From Chryseobacterium sp. RU37D (GTDB lineage Bacteria; Bacteroidota; Bacteroidia; Flavobacteriales; Weeksellaceae), in contig NZ_FTMM01000009.1 in NCBI RefSeq assembly GCF_900156075.1, forward strand, positions 50,632 through 114,631: a stretch of DNA of 64,000 bases. Reading direction: 5' to 3'. The translations under genes and the position numbers were made by a program. Under the pieces are notes generated by a model. The model had not been told where the DNA came from, did no database searches, and saw nothing but the letters and a program-made list of their open reading frames with translations. Positions 26,959 through 35,533 of the stretch are shown here, piece by piece. Each line of letters starts with the position of its first letter. Positions within the stretch are counted from its first letter, which is position 1.

Positions 26959-28014
26959 TTAGTCAATTTTTTTCACAACAGCCTTCTCCGCTTCTTTTCT
27001 GCTTCCGTCGAAACCGTCTACACCACTTACCGTTGTATATTTCAATACATACTTTTTACCCGGGTTCAGTCTGTTATAAACACTCTGACACATCAACGTA
27101 GCCTCGTGGAAACCGCAAAGAATCAGTTTTAATTTTCCAGGATAGGTGTTAATATCTCCGATAGCATAGATCCCATCAATATTGGTTTGATAATCTAACG
27201 CGTTATTGACAACAATCGCATTTTTTTCAATATTTAAGCCCCAGTTTCCGATCTCCCCTAACTTTGGAGTTAATCCGAATAACGGGATAAAATAATCCGT
27301 TTCAATATCGTAAGCTTCCTGACCTTCAACTTCTACCGTAATAGCTTCCACTTTTCCGTTACCTTTAACAGTTGTAACTTCTGCCGGAGTAATCAATTTA
27401 ATTTTCCCTTGATTTTTCAATTCCTGAACCTTTTCTACAGAATCCAAAGCCCCGCGGAACTCATTTCTCCTGTGGATCAGAGTAACCTCACTTGCCACAT
27501 TAGAAAGGAAAATACTCCAGTCAAGCGCGGAATCTCCTCCCCCTGCAATCACCACTTTTTTATTTCTGAAATGCTCTGGTTCTTTTACAAAATATTCAAG
27601 ACCTTTCTCTTCGTAGTCAGTAATATTTTCTATCGTGGGTTTTCTGGGCTCAAAAGTTCCCAGACCACCTGCTATAGCAATAGCTTTTGCCCTGTGAACG
27701 GTTCCTTTATTGGTAATTACCTCAAACCATTCATCGTCTACTTTTGTGTACGAAACGGCAGTTTCACCGAGCGTGAAACCTGGCTGGAACTGTTTAATCT
27801 GCTCCATTAAATTATCAATAAGCTCACCTGCATTTACAGACGGATAACCAGGAATATCAAAAATAGGTTTCTTAGGATAAAGCTCGGCCAACTGCCCTCC
27901 AGGTTGAGGAAGCGCATCGATAATATGGCACTTCATTTTTAACAGACCAGCTTCAAAAACCGCAAAAAGCCCCGTAGGTCCCGCTCCTATGATCAATATA
28001 TCAGTAGTTATCAT
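26959..28014 (-). CDS. Thioredoxin-reductase-like ferredoxin--NADP(+) reductase
   Basis: The 351-residue flavoprotein has an N-terminal FAD site (ILIIGAGPTGLFAVFEAGLL), the NAD(P) site VVIAGGGDSALDWSIFL, and a second FAD motif GIYAIGDINTYPGK. It lacks the CxxC redox pair of thioredoxin reductase, which is the mark of the TrxR-like FNR group. A 2Fe-2S ferredoxin gene follows after 12 bp, which supports electron transfer between NADPH and that ferredoxin. The C-terminal 35 residues are the group's usual extension. Confidence 0.92.
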   Translation of the reverse strand: MITTDILIIGAGPTGLFAVFEAGLLKMKCHIIDALPQPGGQLAELYPKKPIFDIPGYPSVNAGELIDNLMEQIKQFQPGFTLGETAVSYTKVDDEWFEVITNKGTVHRAKAIAIAGGLGTFEPRKPTIENITDYEEKGLEYFVKEPEHFRNKKVVIAGGGDSALDWSIFLSNVASEVTLIHRRNEFRGALDSVEKVQELKNQGKIKLITPAEVTTVKGNGKVEAITVEVEGQEAYDIETDYFIPLFGLTPKLGEIGNWGLNIEKNAIVVNNALDYQTNIDGIYAIGDINTYPGKLKLILCGFHEATLMCQSVYNRLNPGKKYVLKYTTVSGVDGFDGSRKEAEKAVVKKID

Positions 28015-28046
28015 AATTTAAGATAATTTAATTATACTTGCACTTG

Positions 28047-28054
28047 CAAATTTA
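28047..28054 (-). promoter_or_regulatory. -7 box (TAAATTTG) of the ferredoxin reductase operon
   Basis: TAAATTTG on the minus strand matches the -7 consensus and ends about 32 bases before the reductase start. No -33 TTTG is evident at the normal distance. Confidence 0.45.
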
Positions 28055-28170
28055 CTAATTTTAAGACTAAGCAGCTTTAATTCATTCTAAATAAAAAACT
28101 GAGATTTGTCAAATATCCCACAAAAATTTTAAGGTCTTGAATTTGGCAGTGTTTTTGTAAAAATGTATTT

Positions 28171-28941
28171 ATGAAGAAAATTTTGAATTTTTTAGCAATA
28201 TTTATATTCTTTTTGGGATTTGGCCAGATTGATAATATTGCAGACGGCGAATCTATCATTTTCAGGATTCATTATGGGTTTCTGAACGCCGGAACAGCCA
28301 CTCTTACTACTCAGAAAACCAATTATAAAGGAATTCCCCATTTATATGCTAAAGGTACAGGAGCTACAACAGGAGCTGTAAAGGCGTTTTTTAAAGTTGA
28401 AGATTTATATGAAAGTTTTATCAATGTAAACACCGGGCTTCCGAGCTTTTACGTGAGAAATGTAAGAGAAGGAAGCTACACTCAGCATTTTGAGACGGTT
28501 TTTAACCATGATAACAATACTTTGATTTTAACGGATAGAAAAACTCCGGCTAACGGGTCAAAAGTTATAAAATCGGTAAAAGGTGTTCAGGATATGCTTT
28601 CCTGCTTTTATTACTTAAGAAGTAAAAGCCCGGACGAGCTGAAAATAGGAACTGTCATTAATATGAATGTATGGATTGATGATGAGATGTTTCCTTTCCA
28701 GCTGAAAGTAGTAGGAACTGAAAACCTTAAGACTAAATTCGGAACCATTAATTGCCTAAAAATTATTCCTTCAGTAAAGAGCGGAAGAGTTTTTAAGGAA
28801 AAAGAAGGTGTTACGATGTGGGTTTCCAATGATGCCAATCATATTCCGATGCTATTAAAAGCCGAGCTGGCCGTAGGTTCTTTAAAAGCAAGTATTGATG
28901 ATTATAAAAATGTAAAATATCCTTTAAAATTTATAGAATAA
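28171..28941 (+). CDS. DUF3108 domain-containing protein, secreted
   Basis: The 256-residue protein starts with a signal peptide (MKKILNFLAIFIFFLGFGQ) and is almost wholly DUF3108-like: RIHYGFLNAGTATL, KVEDLYESFINVNTGLP, MLSCFYYLRS and NCLKIIPSVKSGRVFKEKEG with VTMWVSNDANHIP. Proteins of this family are periplasmic beta-rich proteins of unknown role, possibly in envelope lipid or lipoprotein handling. A strong terminator follows. Confidence 0.85.
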   Translation: MKKILNFLAIFIFFLGFGQIDNIADGESIIFRIHYGFLNAGTATLTTQKTNYKGIPHLYAKGTGATTGAVKAFFKVEDLYESFINVNTGLPSFYVRNVREGSYTQHFETVFNHDNNTLILTDRKTPANGSKVIKSVKGVQDMLSCFYYLRSKSPDELKIGTVINMNVWIDDEMFPFQLKVVGTENLKTKFGTINCLKIIPSVKSGRVFKEKEGVTMWVSNDANHIPMLLKAELAVGSLKASIDDYKNVKYPLKFIE

Positions 28942-28973
28942 GAGAATAAGAGAATAAAAGATCAATATTATAT

Positions 28974-29012
28974 AAAATTAGGCTGTCTCATTTTTGAGAC
29001 AGCCTAATTTTT
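28974..29012 (+). terminator. Strong intrinsic terminator
   Basis: AAAATTAGGCTGTCTCA pairs perfectly with TGAGACAGCCTAATTTT across a four-base loop, with T residues after it. The best terminator in the window. Confidence 0.9.
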
Positions 29013-29076
29013 ACTTGCATGTAATAGATTTCAAATTAAGATTGTTTTATTTATAAAACTTTAAGAATCTAAAACC

Positions 29077-31509
29077 ATGAAAACTCAATTACTGATCTTA
29101 TGCATTCTATTTTATTCCACATTTGTCCCAGCGCAGAAAAAGGAAGGCGATCAAATTGTCAGAAAAAAAATACTGATCACAAAAACCTCATCTTCGCCCA
29201 AAATAGATGGAATTCTTGACGATGCAGAATGGCAGAGTGCTCCGGTTGCCACAAATTTTACTGAAAGGAATCCCAATAACGGAAGACCACAGGCAGACTC
29301 CATAAAAACAGAGGTAAAAATTCTGTATGACGATAACGGAATTTATTTTGCCGCACAAATGTATGACCCGACTCCCAATAAAATCGCAAAAGAACTAACT
29401 GAAAGAGACGGGATCAACAATGATGATTTCTTCGGAGTTACCCTCAACGGATACAATGACAAGCAGCAAAGCCTGGAGTTTGTAGTTACAGCTGCCGGAG
29501 TTCAGTTTGATGCAAAAATGACGTCTGACGGTGAAGATGCAACATGGAATTCCATCTGGTATAGCGGTGCAAAAATCAATGAAAAAGGTTGGGCCGTAGA
29601 AATAAAAATTCCTTATTCAGAATTAAGGTTTCCAAAAGAAAATATTCAGGAATGGGGAATGAATATGTTCCGGAAAATCCAGAGAATCAAAGCATCCTAC
29701 GACTGGAACTTCGTGGATAATGCAAAAAACTCCTACACCCTTTTTGATGGGGTTTTGCAGGGTATTCAGAACATCAATCCTCCTACCCGATTGTCTTTCA
29801 CACCTTATCTCTCAACGTATATCAACAGTTACGACGGGAAAACGACCTCAAGCTTCAACGGCGGAATGGATGTTAAGTACGGAATTAATGATGCCTTTAC
29901 CTTTGATATGACCTTGATTCCGGATTTTGGGCAGGCCAATTTTGATAATTCTATTTTAAATTTAACCCCTTTTGAGCAGCAGTTTTCCGAGCAAAGAACT
30001 TTTTTCACCGAAGGAACCGAGCTTTTCAATAAAGGAGGTATGTTTTACTCAAGAAGAGTCGGTGGAGAGGCTACAGCTTACCCCGCGATTGCCGCTAATG
30101 AAAAAGTTACCGAATATCCGGCAAAAGTGAAATTATTTAATGCTTTTAAAATTTCAGGAAGGACAAAAAAGGGTCTGGGAATCGGCTTTTTCAATAGTGT
30201 CACGCAGAAAATGGAAGCTACGATCATTAATCAAGAAACAGGTGAAACCAGAAAAGAAGTCGTAGAACCCTGGGCCAATTACAACGTCCTTGTTTTTGAT
30301 CAGAGATTCAACGGAAATTCTTCTGTGTCACTGGTCAACACGAATGTTACAAGGGACGGAAGCTTTCGCGATGCCAATGCAACGGGAATTCTTTGGGATA
30401 TCAACAACAAGAAAAACACCTATAAAACATTCGGAAGCCTTAAAGGCAGCTGGGTCATGGACGGTGAAACAAAATTCGGGACACGCGGTGAAGCCGGCTT
30501 TGAAAAAATTGCAGGAAAGCACCGATTTTCCATCAACGGAAATGTGACGACAAAAGACTGGGATATCAATGATGCAGGATTTTCAACAAAAACCAATTTC
30601 GGGAATTATAATGCGTGGTACGGCTACAGAATTTTGCAGCCTACCATGGCTTTTAATAATATATATTTAAACTTTAATCTTAATTATTTCCACCGGTTAG
30701 AGCCATTCATCTTCCAGAGCTTCGTGTTTAATCATAACAACAGCTTTACAGATAAGAATTTCAGAAATTTTGGAGGTGGAATAGAATTTTCACCATTGAC
30801 TCAAAATGACATTTATGAACCAAGAACTTTCGGAAGACACCTTAAGGTTCCCGGATATTTCGATTCCTGGGTTTGGTTTGAGAGTGACAGCAGAAAAAAG
30901 CTGCAGTACAATTTCACCGTAGATTATTATGCTTTTGACGAAAAAGGAAGAAATCAGGTTCTTACTGAATTTGGGATCCGCTACAGGTTTTCTGATAAAT
31001 TTAATATCAATTGGAATTTCAACCCGAGTTTCAGTAATAATGAAACCGGATTTGCAGGGAAAAATGACAGCAATATTTTCATCGGAAGGCGCCAGAGAAA
31101 TACCTATGAAAATGCCTTAACCTCAAAATATACTTTCAATGAAAAAACCTCTCTTACACTTACATTCAGGCATTATTTCTCTGATGTGACCTATAAAAAA
31201 TTCTACACCCTGAATCAGGACGGTAGCCTGGCAGAAACCAGCCATTTTGATCAGAATTTAAATGGAACCTACAACGCCTGGAATGTTGATCTGAGGTTTT
31301 CTTGGTGGTTTGCCCCGGGAAGCCAACTGACACTTCTCTACCGGAATGCTACCTCCAATTATCTTGAATTTTCAAGGCTGAATGTCATGAAGAATTACGA
31401 TATGCTTTTCAGCCAGCCCACCGTAAATAATTTTTCTTTGAAACTTACATATTTCCTGGATTATAACAGGGCGAAGCATTGGATGAAGAAGAAAAATATT
31501 AAAAGCTAA
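29077..31509 (+). CDS. DUF5916 domain protein with N-terminal CBM9-like domain, outer-membrane barrel
   Basis: The 810-residue protein has a signal peptide (cleavage near VPAQ, residue 20), then a carbohydrate-binding-family-9-like domain (about 35-215) with SSPKIDGILDDAEWQSAP and GWAVEIKIPYSELRFP. Residues from about 235 form DUF5916, with FDMTLIPDFGQANFDNSILN and SEQRTFFTEGTELFNKGG. The last 450 residues alternate aromatic beta strands like an outer-membrane barrel. The family is common in Bacteroidetes and its function is unknown. Substrate binding by the CBM9-like domain is inference. Confidence 0.9.
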   Translation: MKTQLLILCILFYSTFVPAQKKEGDQIVRKKILITKTSSSPKIDGILDDAEWQSAPVATNFTERNPNNGRPQADSIKTEVKILYDDNGIYFAAQMYDPTPNKIAKELTERDGINNDDFFGVTLNGYNDKQQSLEFVVTAAGVQFDAKMTSDGEDATWNSIWYSGAKINEKGWAVEIKIPYSELRFPKENIQEWGMNMFRKIQRIKASYDWNFVDNAKNSYTLFDGVLQGIQNINPPTRLSFTPYLSTYINSYDGKTTSSFNGGMDVKYGINDAFTFDMTLIPDFGQANFDNSILNLTPFEQQFSEQRTFFTEGTELFNKGGMFYSRRVGGEATAYPAIAANEKVTEYPAKVKLFNAFKISGRTKKGLGIGFFNSVTQKMEATIINQETGETRKEVVEPWANYNVLVFDQRFNGNSSVSLVNTNVTRDGSFRDANATGILWDINNKKNTYKTFGSLKGSWVMDGETKFGTRGEAGFEKIAGKHRFSINGNVTTKDWDINDAGFSTKTNFGNYNAWYGYRILQPTMAFNNIYLNFNLNYFHRLEPFIFQSFVFNHNNSFTDKNFRNFGGGIEFSPLTQNDIYEPRTFGRHLKVPGYFDSWVWFESDSRKKLQYNFTVDYYAFDEKGRNQVLTEFGIRYRFSDKFNINWNFNPSFSNNETGFAGKNDSNIFIGRRQRNTYENALTSKYTFNEKTSLTLTFRHYFSDVTYKKFYTLNQDGSLAETSHFDQNLNGTYNAWNVDLRFSWWFAPGSQLTLLYRNATSNYLEFSRLNVMKNYDMLFSQPTVNNFSLKLTYFLDYNRAKHWMKKKNIKS

Positions 31510-31572
31510 TTATTTTTAAAATTCAAATTTTTCAGTTTCTTAATCTAAATAAACTTGTTTACTTTCTTTTAA

Positions 31573-31678
31573 AACATTAAGAAGTTAAGGAATTGTTTTT
31601 ATTCTTAATTAAGAAATCAATGAATTGATTTTATTTAAGGTATATAAGGTAAGCCGTAAAACTTAATTACTTAATGTT
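31573..31678. repeat. AT-rich inverted repeat after the DUF5916 gene
   Basis: AACATTAAGAAGTTAAG at 31573-31589 pairs with CTTAATTACTTAATGTT at 31662-31678 (17 bp, two mismatches), with a 72-bp spacer. The interval 31510-31802 contains this repeat and the pheS terminator, and no gene. Confidence 0.6.
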
Positions 31679-31772
31679 AAAATAATAAACTTCATTTTTG
31701 TAAACCATAGTAAATTTTTCAATAAATCTGTTTTTAATTACGTTTTGTTTCTTAGGTCAGTAATTAAAAACA

Positions 31773-31801
31773 AAAACCTCCAAAAATTTCGGAGGTTTAT
31801 T
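31773..31801 (-). terminator. Terminator of pheS
   Basis: AAACCTCC pairs with GGAGGTTT; read on the minus strand the hairpin is followed by TTTTTG. It lies directly after the pheS stop codon. Confidence 0.8.
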
Positions 31802-31802
31802 T

Positions 31803-32813
31803 TTATAACGTTTTAAACTGATCTAAAGTTCGGATATCATTTTCGAAGAACATCCTGATATCACTCATTTGATAAAGAAGCATTACAATTCTTTCAATCC
31901 CCATTCCAAAGGCATATCCTGAGTATTTTTCAGAATCTATATTTACATTTTTCAAAACGGCAGGATCTACCATTCCGCAGCCCATGATTTCCAGCCAGCC
32001 AGTTCCTTTCGTTATTCTGTAATCTGTTTCAGAGTTTAATCCCCAATATACATCAATTTCGGCACTTGGTTCTGTGAACGGGAAATATGATGGCCTTAAT
32101 CTGATTTTTGATTTTCCGAAAAGCTCCGTAGTGAAGAATTGGATGGTCTGCTTCAAATCTGCAAAGCTCACATTTTCATCAATGTACAAACCTTCAATCT
32201 GATGGAAAATACAATGTGAACGTGAAGATACAGCTTCATTTCTGAACACTCTTCCCGGTGATAAAATCCTGATCGGTGGCTGATTCTCTTCCATATAACG
32301 AATCTGAACCGAAGAAGTATGCGTTCTTAATAAAATATCAGGGTTCTGCTCAATGAAGAAGGTGTCCTGCATATCTCTTGCTGGGTGGTATTCCGGAAGA
32401 TTCAGTGCGGTAAAGTTGTGCCAGTCATCCTCAATCTCCGGGCCGTCTGCCACGGCAAACCCGATAGATTTAAAAATCTCGATAATCCTGTTTTTCACCA
32501 GGTTGATCGGATGCCTGGACCCAAGATCCAACGGAAAAGCAGGTTTTGTAAGGTCTTCTTTCTCAAATATAATAGAAGATGCGGAAGCATTTTTTAAATC
32601 CTCCAGCTTTACATTCACCGCATTTTTCAGAGTATTGATTTTCTGTCCGAATTCTTTTTTCTGGTCGTTGGGAACTTCTTTAAATTTTTCAAAAAAATCA
32701 TTAAGAATTCCTTTTTTACCATTATACTTGATTCGGAAGTTTTCAATCTCTTCTTTAGATGTAGCATTGAAGCCGTTTACCTCGACGAGTAATTCTTCTA
32801 TCTTTTCTATCAT
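31803..32813 (-). CDS. pheS: Phenylalanine--tRNA ligase alpha subunit
   Basis: The 336-residue class II aminoacyl-tRNA synthetase subunit has an N-terminal coiled-coil tRNA-binding domain (about 1-90, with [16 protein letters not shown]) and the catalytic core: [25 protein letters not shown] (motif 2 region) and [15 protein letters not shown] (motif 3). [16 protein letters not shown] is the PheS signature. It pairs with PheT to charge tRNA-Phe; pheT is not in this window. A TATTTTTG box lies upstream on the minus strand (about 32843-32850). Confidence 0.97.
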   Translation of the reverse strand: MIEKIEELLVEVNGFNATSKEEIENFRIKYNGKKGILNDFFEKFKEVPNDQKKEFGQKINTLKNAVNVKLEDLKNASASSIIFEKEDLTKPAFPLDLGSRHPINLVKNRIIEIFKSIGFAVADGPEIEDDWHNFTALNLPEYHPARDMQDTFFIEQNPDILLRTHTSSVQIRYMEENQPPIRILSPGRVFRNEAVSSRSHCIFHQIEGLYIDENVSFADLKQTIQFFTTELFGKSKIRLRPSYFPFTEPSAEIDVYWGLNSETDYRITKGTGWLEIMGCGMVDPAVLKNVNIDSEKYSGYAFGMGIERIVMLLYQMSDIRMFFENDIRTLDQFKTL

Positions 32814-32881
32814 TGTTTTGCCCTTTCAAAATGTTTTGCAAAAATACGTTTTTTCAGTTGAATAATTTTCCATCTTTTGTT

Positions 32882-32913
32882 AAAAAAATCTGCCTCTGTT
32901 TATGGAGGCAGAC
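32882..32913 (-). terminator. Terminator of the yceI operon
   Basis: TCTGCCTC pairs with GGAGGCAGA; on the minus strand the stem is followed by a run of T. It lies 32 bases after the stop of the 39-residue membrane protein, which supports that gene being part of the transcript. Confidence 0.78.
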
Positions 32914-32944
32914 TTCAATCACTTATTTCACTTAAATAAAAAAA

Positions 32945-33064
32945 TTATTTTTTACTTTTCTTTACGAGACGAACTATGCCATAGATAAGGAGTATAAAAA
33001 ATGCTACGGTCAGAAGCTGCCCAGCCATATATCCCAAATTGTATGCTTTTTCATAAGAGTTCAT
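32945..33064 (-). CDS. Small membrane protein, 39 aa, coupled to the YceI lipoprotein gene
   Basis: The frame reads MNSYEKAYNLGYMAGQLLTV followed by AFFILLIYGIVRLVKKSKK and a TAA. It has a single transmembrane helix (about residues 15-32) and a lysine-rich cytoplasmic tail, so it would sit in the inner membrane with the N-terminus outside. Its ATG lies two bases after the yceI stop codon and a terminator follows its own stop, which strongly suggests a translated second cistron. It is too short for most gene callers. Function is unknown. Confidence 0.7.
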   Translation of the reverse strand: MNSYEKAYNLGYMAGQLLTVAFFILLIYGIVRLVKKSKK

Positions 33065-33066
33065 CT

Positions 33067-33726
33067 TTATTTCTTTTCAAGTGCCTTCACGTTGATCTGA
33101 AGGGTTACTTCATCCTTGATCACCCCATTTTCGGCAGGAGCCTGGAATTTTACCCCAAACTCTTCTCTTTTAATATCTTTAGGCTCGGTGGCTATGCTAA
33201 CAAGTCCTTCTTTTACGGAAATATTAGCCTTGAACTGCACCGGTTTTGTAATTCCCTTGATTGTTAAATTACCATCCAGAAGCGTATTATAATCCCCTTC
33301 TGCAGACGGTGTTACTTTTGTAATTTCATAAGAAGCCGTAGGAAACTTTTCTGTTGCAAAGAAATCTCTGCCTTTCAAATGCCCGTTTAGTTTTCCCAAC
33401 TGATCAGCATCATCTTTTAAATCAACAGAGGTAAGAGAATTCATATCAGCTACAAATTTTCCGCTTTCAAGCCTACTGTCTTTTACCGTTACATCTCCGC
33501 TTTCAAACTTAATAGTCCCGAAATGACTCGTATTTTCAGATTTAAAAATTTTATAACCTTTCCATTCTACCCTGCTGTTTAAAGTGTCCACCACATACTG
33601 AGCTCCGTCCTTCGTCGTCGTCACCTCGTTGCTTTCACTGGAAACCGATTTCTCCTTCTTACAGGAAACCACTAGAGTAACAGCAAAAAATACAGGAATA
33701 ACTAACGAAAACAGCTTTCTTTTCAT
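33067..33726 (-). CDS. YceI family lipoprotein
   Basis: The 219-residue protein has a lipoprotein signal peptide with lipobox VVSC at residues 19-22, then a YceI beta-barrel domain from about residue 45: YVVDTLNSRVEWKGYKIF, SHFGTIKFESGDV, HLKGRDFFATEKFPTASYEI and LTIKGITKPVQFKANI. YceI proteins bind isoprenoid-like lipids in the periplasm and respond to stress in some bacteria. It is probably anchored to a membrane by its lipid. A 39-residue membrane protein gene is coupled downstream. Confidence 0.92.
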   Translation of the reverse strand: MKRKLFSLVIPVFFAVTLVVSCKKEKSVSSESNEVTTTKDGAQYVVDTLNSRVEWKGYKIFKSENTSHFGTIKFESGDVTVKDSRLESGKFVADMNSLTSVDLKDDADQLGKLNGHLKGRDFFATEKFPTASYEITKVTPSAEGDYNTLLDGNLTIKGITKPVQFKANISVKEGLVSIATEPKDIKREEFGVKFQAPAENGVIKDEVTLQINVKALEKK

Positions 33727-33794
33727 AATTTTTAATTTTTCAATGTCCTGCTAATATAATAAAAAAATTGTTCTTTTCTAAACATTTCATTCAT

Positions 33795-33802
33795 TACATT
33801 TG
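33795..33802 (+). promoter_or_regulatory. -7 box (TACATTTG) upstream of the ABC ATPase gene
   Basis: TACATTTG matches TAnnTTTG but ends only four bases before the ATG at 33807, so the mRNA may be nearly leaderless. A TTG lies 24 bases upstream, longer than the usual spacing. Confidence 0.4.
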
Positions 33803-33806
33803 TATT

Positions 33807-34742
33807 ATGCTATTAGAAATAAACAATTTATACTTCTCATATTCTAAGGAAAGACCGCTTTTCCAAAACCTTAATCTAAAATTTGATGAGGGTCGTATCA
33901 TTGCTCTTGCCGGCGAAAGCGGATGCGGAAAGTCTACTTTATTAAGCTTAATTTATGGGCTTCTTGATTGGGAAAGCGGTGATATTATTTTTGACGGAAA
34001 AAAACTGATGGGTCCAAAAGGCAATCTTGTTCCGGGTGAATCGCAAATGAAGTTTGTAGCACAGAATTTTGACCTGATGCCCTATGCTACCGTGGCGGAA
34101 AATGTAGGAAAATTTATTTCAAATATTAATTTAACCAAGAAAAAAGAAACGGTTGCCGAACTTCTGGAAGTCATAGGGCTTGAGGAATTCTCAAATGTTT
34201 TACCCAAATACCTGAGCGGCGGCCAACAGCAAAGAGTCGCGATTGCAAGGGCACTTTCTGTCCTTCCCAAACTTTTAATTCTGGATGAACCCTTCAGTAA
34301 TTTGGATTTTCCGCGAAAAATTGAATTGCGTGAAAAATTGTTCAGATATGTAAAGCAGCAGAACATTTCTTTAATCATTTCTACGCATGAGCTTCAGGAT
34401 ATTATTCCGTGGCTGGATCAGATTATTATATTGCAAAATGGAAGGTTAATTCAAAACGGCCTCCCGGAAGAAACATTCAAAAATCCTTATAATTCCTATG
34501 TTGCCAAACTTTTCGGTGAGGTGAATATTTTTAATGAAATTGAAATGGCCGATTTTCAAATTTCAAAGTTTTCTTACCATCCGAAGGAAATAAAAACTTC
34601 TGAAAATGGGTTTGAAGCCGAGGTTTTGGAAAGCAGATTTGCGGGAAATCATTTTTGGAACAAAGTGAAAGTAAAGGATAAGGAATTAATCATCTACACC
34701 GATTCGAGAATTGGGGGCCGGGTTAAAATTTCTTTTGTTTAA
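33807..34742 (+). CDS. ABC transporter ATP-binding protein
   Basis: The 312-residue protein has a full nucleotide-binding domain: Walker A GESGCGKST, the Q-loop AQNFDLMPYATVAENV, signature LSGGQQQRVAIARAL, Walker B LLILDEPFSNLD and the switch histidine in ISTHELQD. The last 75 residues form a small TOBE-like regulatory domain. No permease gene is adjacent, so the partner and substrate are unknown. I chose the ATG at 33807, giving MLLEINNLYFSYS; the upstream in-frame TTG at 33768 precedes the -7 box. Confidence 0.9.
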   Translation: MLLEINNLYFSYSKERPLFQNLNLKFDEGRIIALAGESGCGKSTLLSLIYGLLDWESGDIIFDGKKLMGPKGNLVPGESQMKFVAQNFDLMPYATVAENVGKFISNINLTKKKETVAELLEVIGLEEFSNVLPKYLSGGQQQRVAIARALSVLPKLLILDEPFSNLDFPRKIELREKLFRYVKQQNISLIISTHELQDIIPWLDQIIILQNGRLIQNGLPEETFKNPYNSYVAKLFGEVNIFNEIEMADFQISKFSYHPKEIKTSENGFEAEVLESRFAGNHFWNKVKVKDKELIIYTDSRIGGRVKISFV

Positions 34743-35003
34743 GCTTTTGTAGGTTATTCCGTTGCCTATAATGAGAAAACTGTTGAATTATCTTTACTTT
34801 AGGAACTTTTTTAGTCATTTTTATTTTAAATTGTTTATAAAAAATACAAACATAAGAAAATGGTTTAAAACTTTTTCTTACATTTGTATCTCCACAGCAT
34901 AAGGAAATTTTTGGTTAATTCTCTTTCTGCCTCCTAAAAACGAAGATCAGCAATCTGCGATCCAGTTTTTTGAAAGATTACACTGTCCAATTCTTTCCTT
35001 TTT

Positions 35004-35351
35004 TTATGCTTTTTTCACAAATTCTGATTTCAGGGCCATTGATCCAAAACCATCAATTTTACAATCAATATTATGATCACTATCAGGTCTTAAACGAATA
35101 TTTTTCACTTTCGTACCGGCTTTCACTGGTTTGGGAGCTCCTTTCACAGGAAGATCCTTAATGACCACCACAGAATCGCCATCCTGTAATTCATTACCAT
35201 TCGAATCTAAAATTTTACCGGCGTTTAATGTATCGGCAGCCGTTTCTTCCGGATTCCATTCATAAAAGCATTGGGAACACATCATCATATTATTATCACC
35301 CGGATAAGTAAATTCAGAGCCGCATTTTGGGCAAGGTACAGTATCACTCAT
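35004..35351 (-). CDS. yjdM: Zinc-ribbon protein YjdM/PhnA
   Basis: The 115-residue protein has an N-terminal zinc ribbon ([14 protein letters not shown] and [11 protein letters not shown]) and the YjdM/PhnA C-terminal domain ([35 protein letters not shown]). The family was named after phosphonate use but its members are not shown to act in that pathway; function is uncertain. The 261-bp interval upstream of its stop (34743-35003) holds a TACATTTG element at about 34878 but no gene I can support. Confidence 0.93.
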   Translation of the reverse strand: MSDTVPCPKCGSEFTYPGDNNMMMCSQCFYEWNPEETAADTLNAGKILDSNGNELQDGDSVVVIKDLPVKGAPKPVKAGTKVKNIRLRPDSDHNIDCKIDGFGSMALKSEFVKKA

Positions 35352-35385
35352 ATTTTCTTATTTTTTTGCAAAGGTAGGATTTTTG

Positions 35386-35477
35386 AGTTATGAGTTAAAA
35401 AATTAATGAATTATAAGTTCATAGAGTATAAAGATTAGCGAAGTTAACTCATAATTCATAACTTATAATTTATAACT
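35386..35477. repeat. AT-rich inverted repeat
   Basis: GAGTTATGAGTTAAAAAATT on the left pairs imperfectly with AACTCATAATTCATAACTTA on the right. The arms resemble those of the repeat at 22908-23019. It lies in the gap between divergent yjdM and the RNA methyltransferase gene. Confidence 0.5.
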
Positions 35478-35497
35478 ATATAAAGTTTAAATTTTCG

Positions 35498-35505
35498 TAT
35501 TTTTG
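35498..35505 (+). promoter_or_regulatory. -7 box (TATTTTTG) of the RNA methyltransferase gene
   Basis: TATTTTTG matches the consensus and ends 28 bases before the ATG at 35534. It argues against the in-frame TTG at 35510, which would sit at the transcription start. Confidence 0.5.
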
Positions 35506-35533
35506 CAGATTGAAAATAGCAGAGCCCAATCTT

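Noticed and set aside
32353..32865. 170-residue frame opposite pheS
   Set aside because: Antisense shadow of a strongly conserved synthetase gene.
34770..34901. Short open frame beginning MRKLLNYLYFRNFF
   Set aside because: It is AT-driven, contains a TACATTTG promoter-like box and has no recognisable features; no support as a gene.
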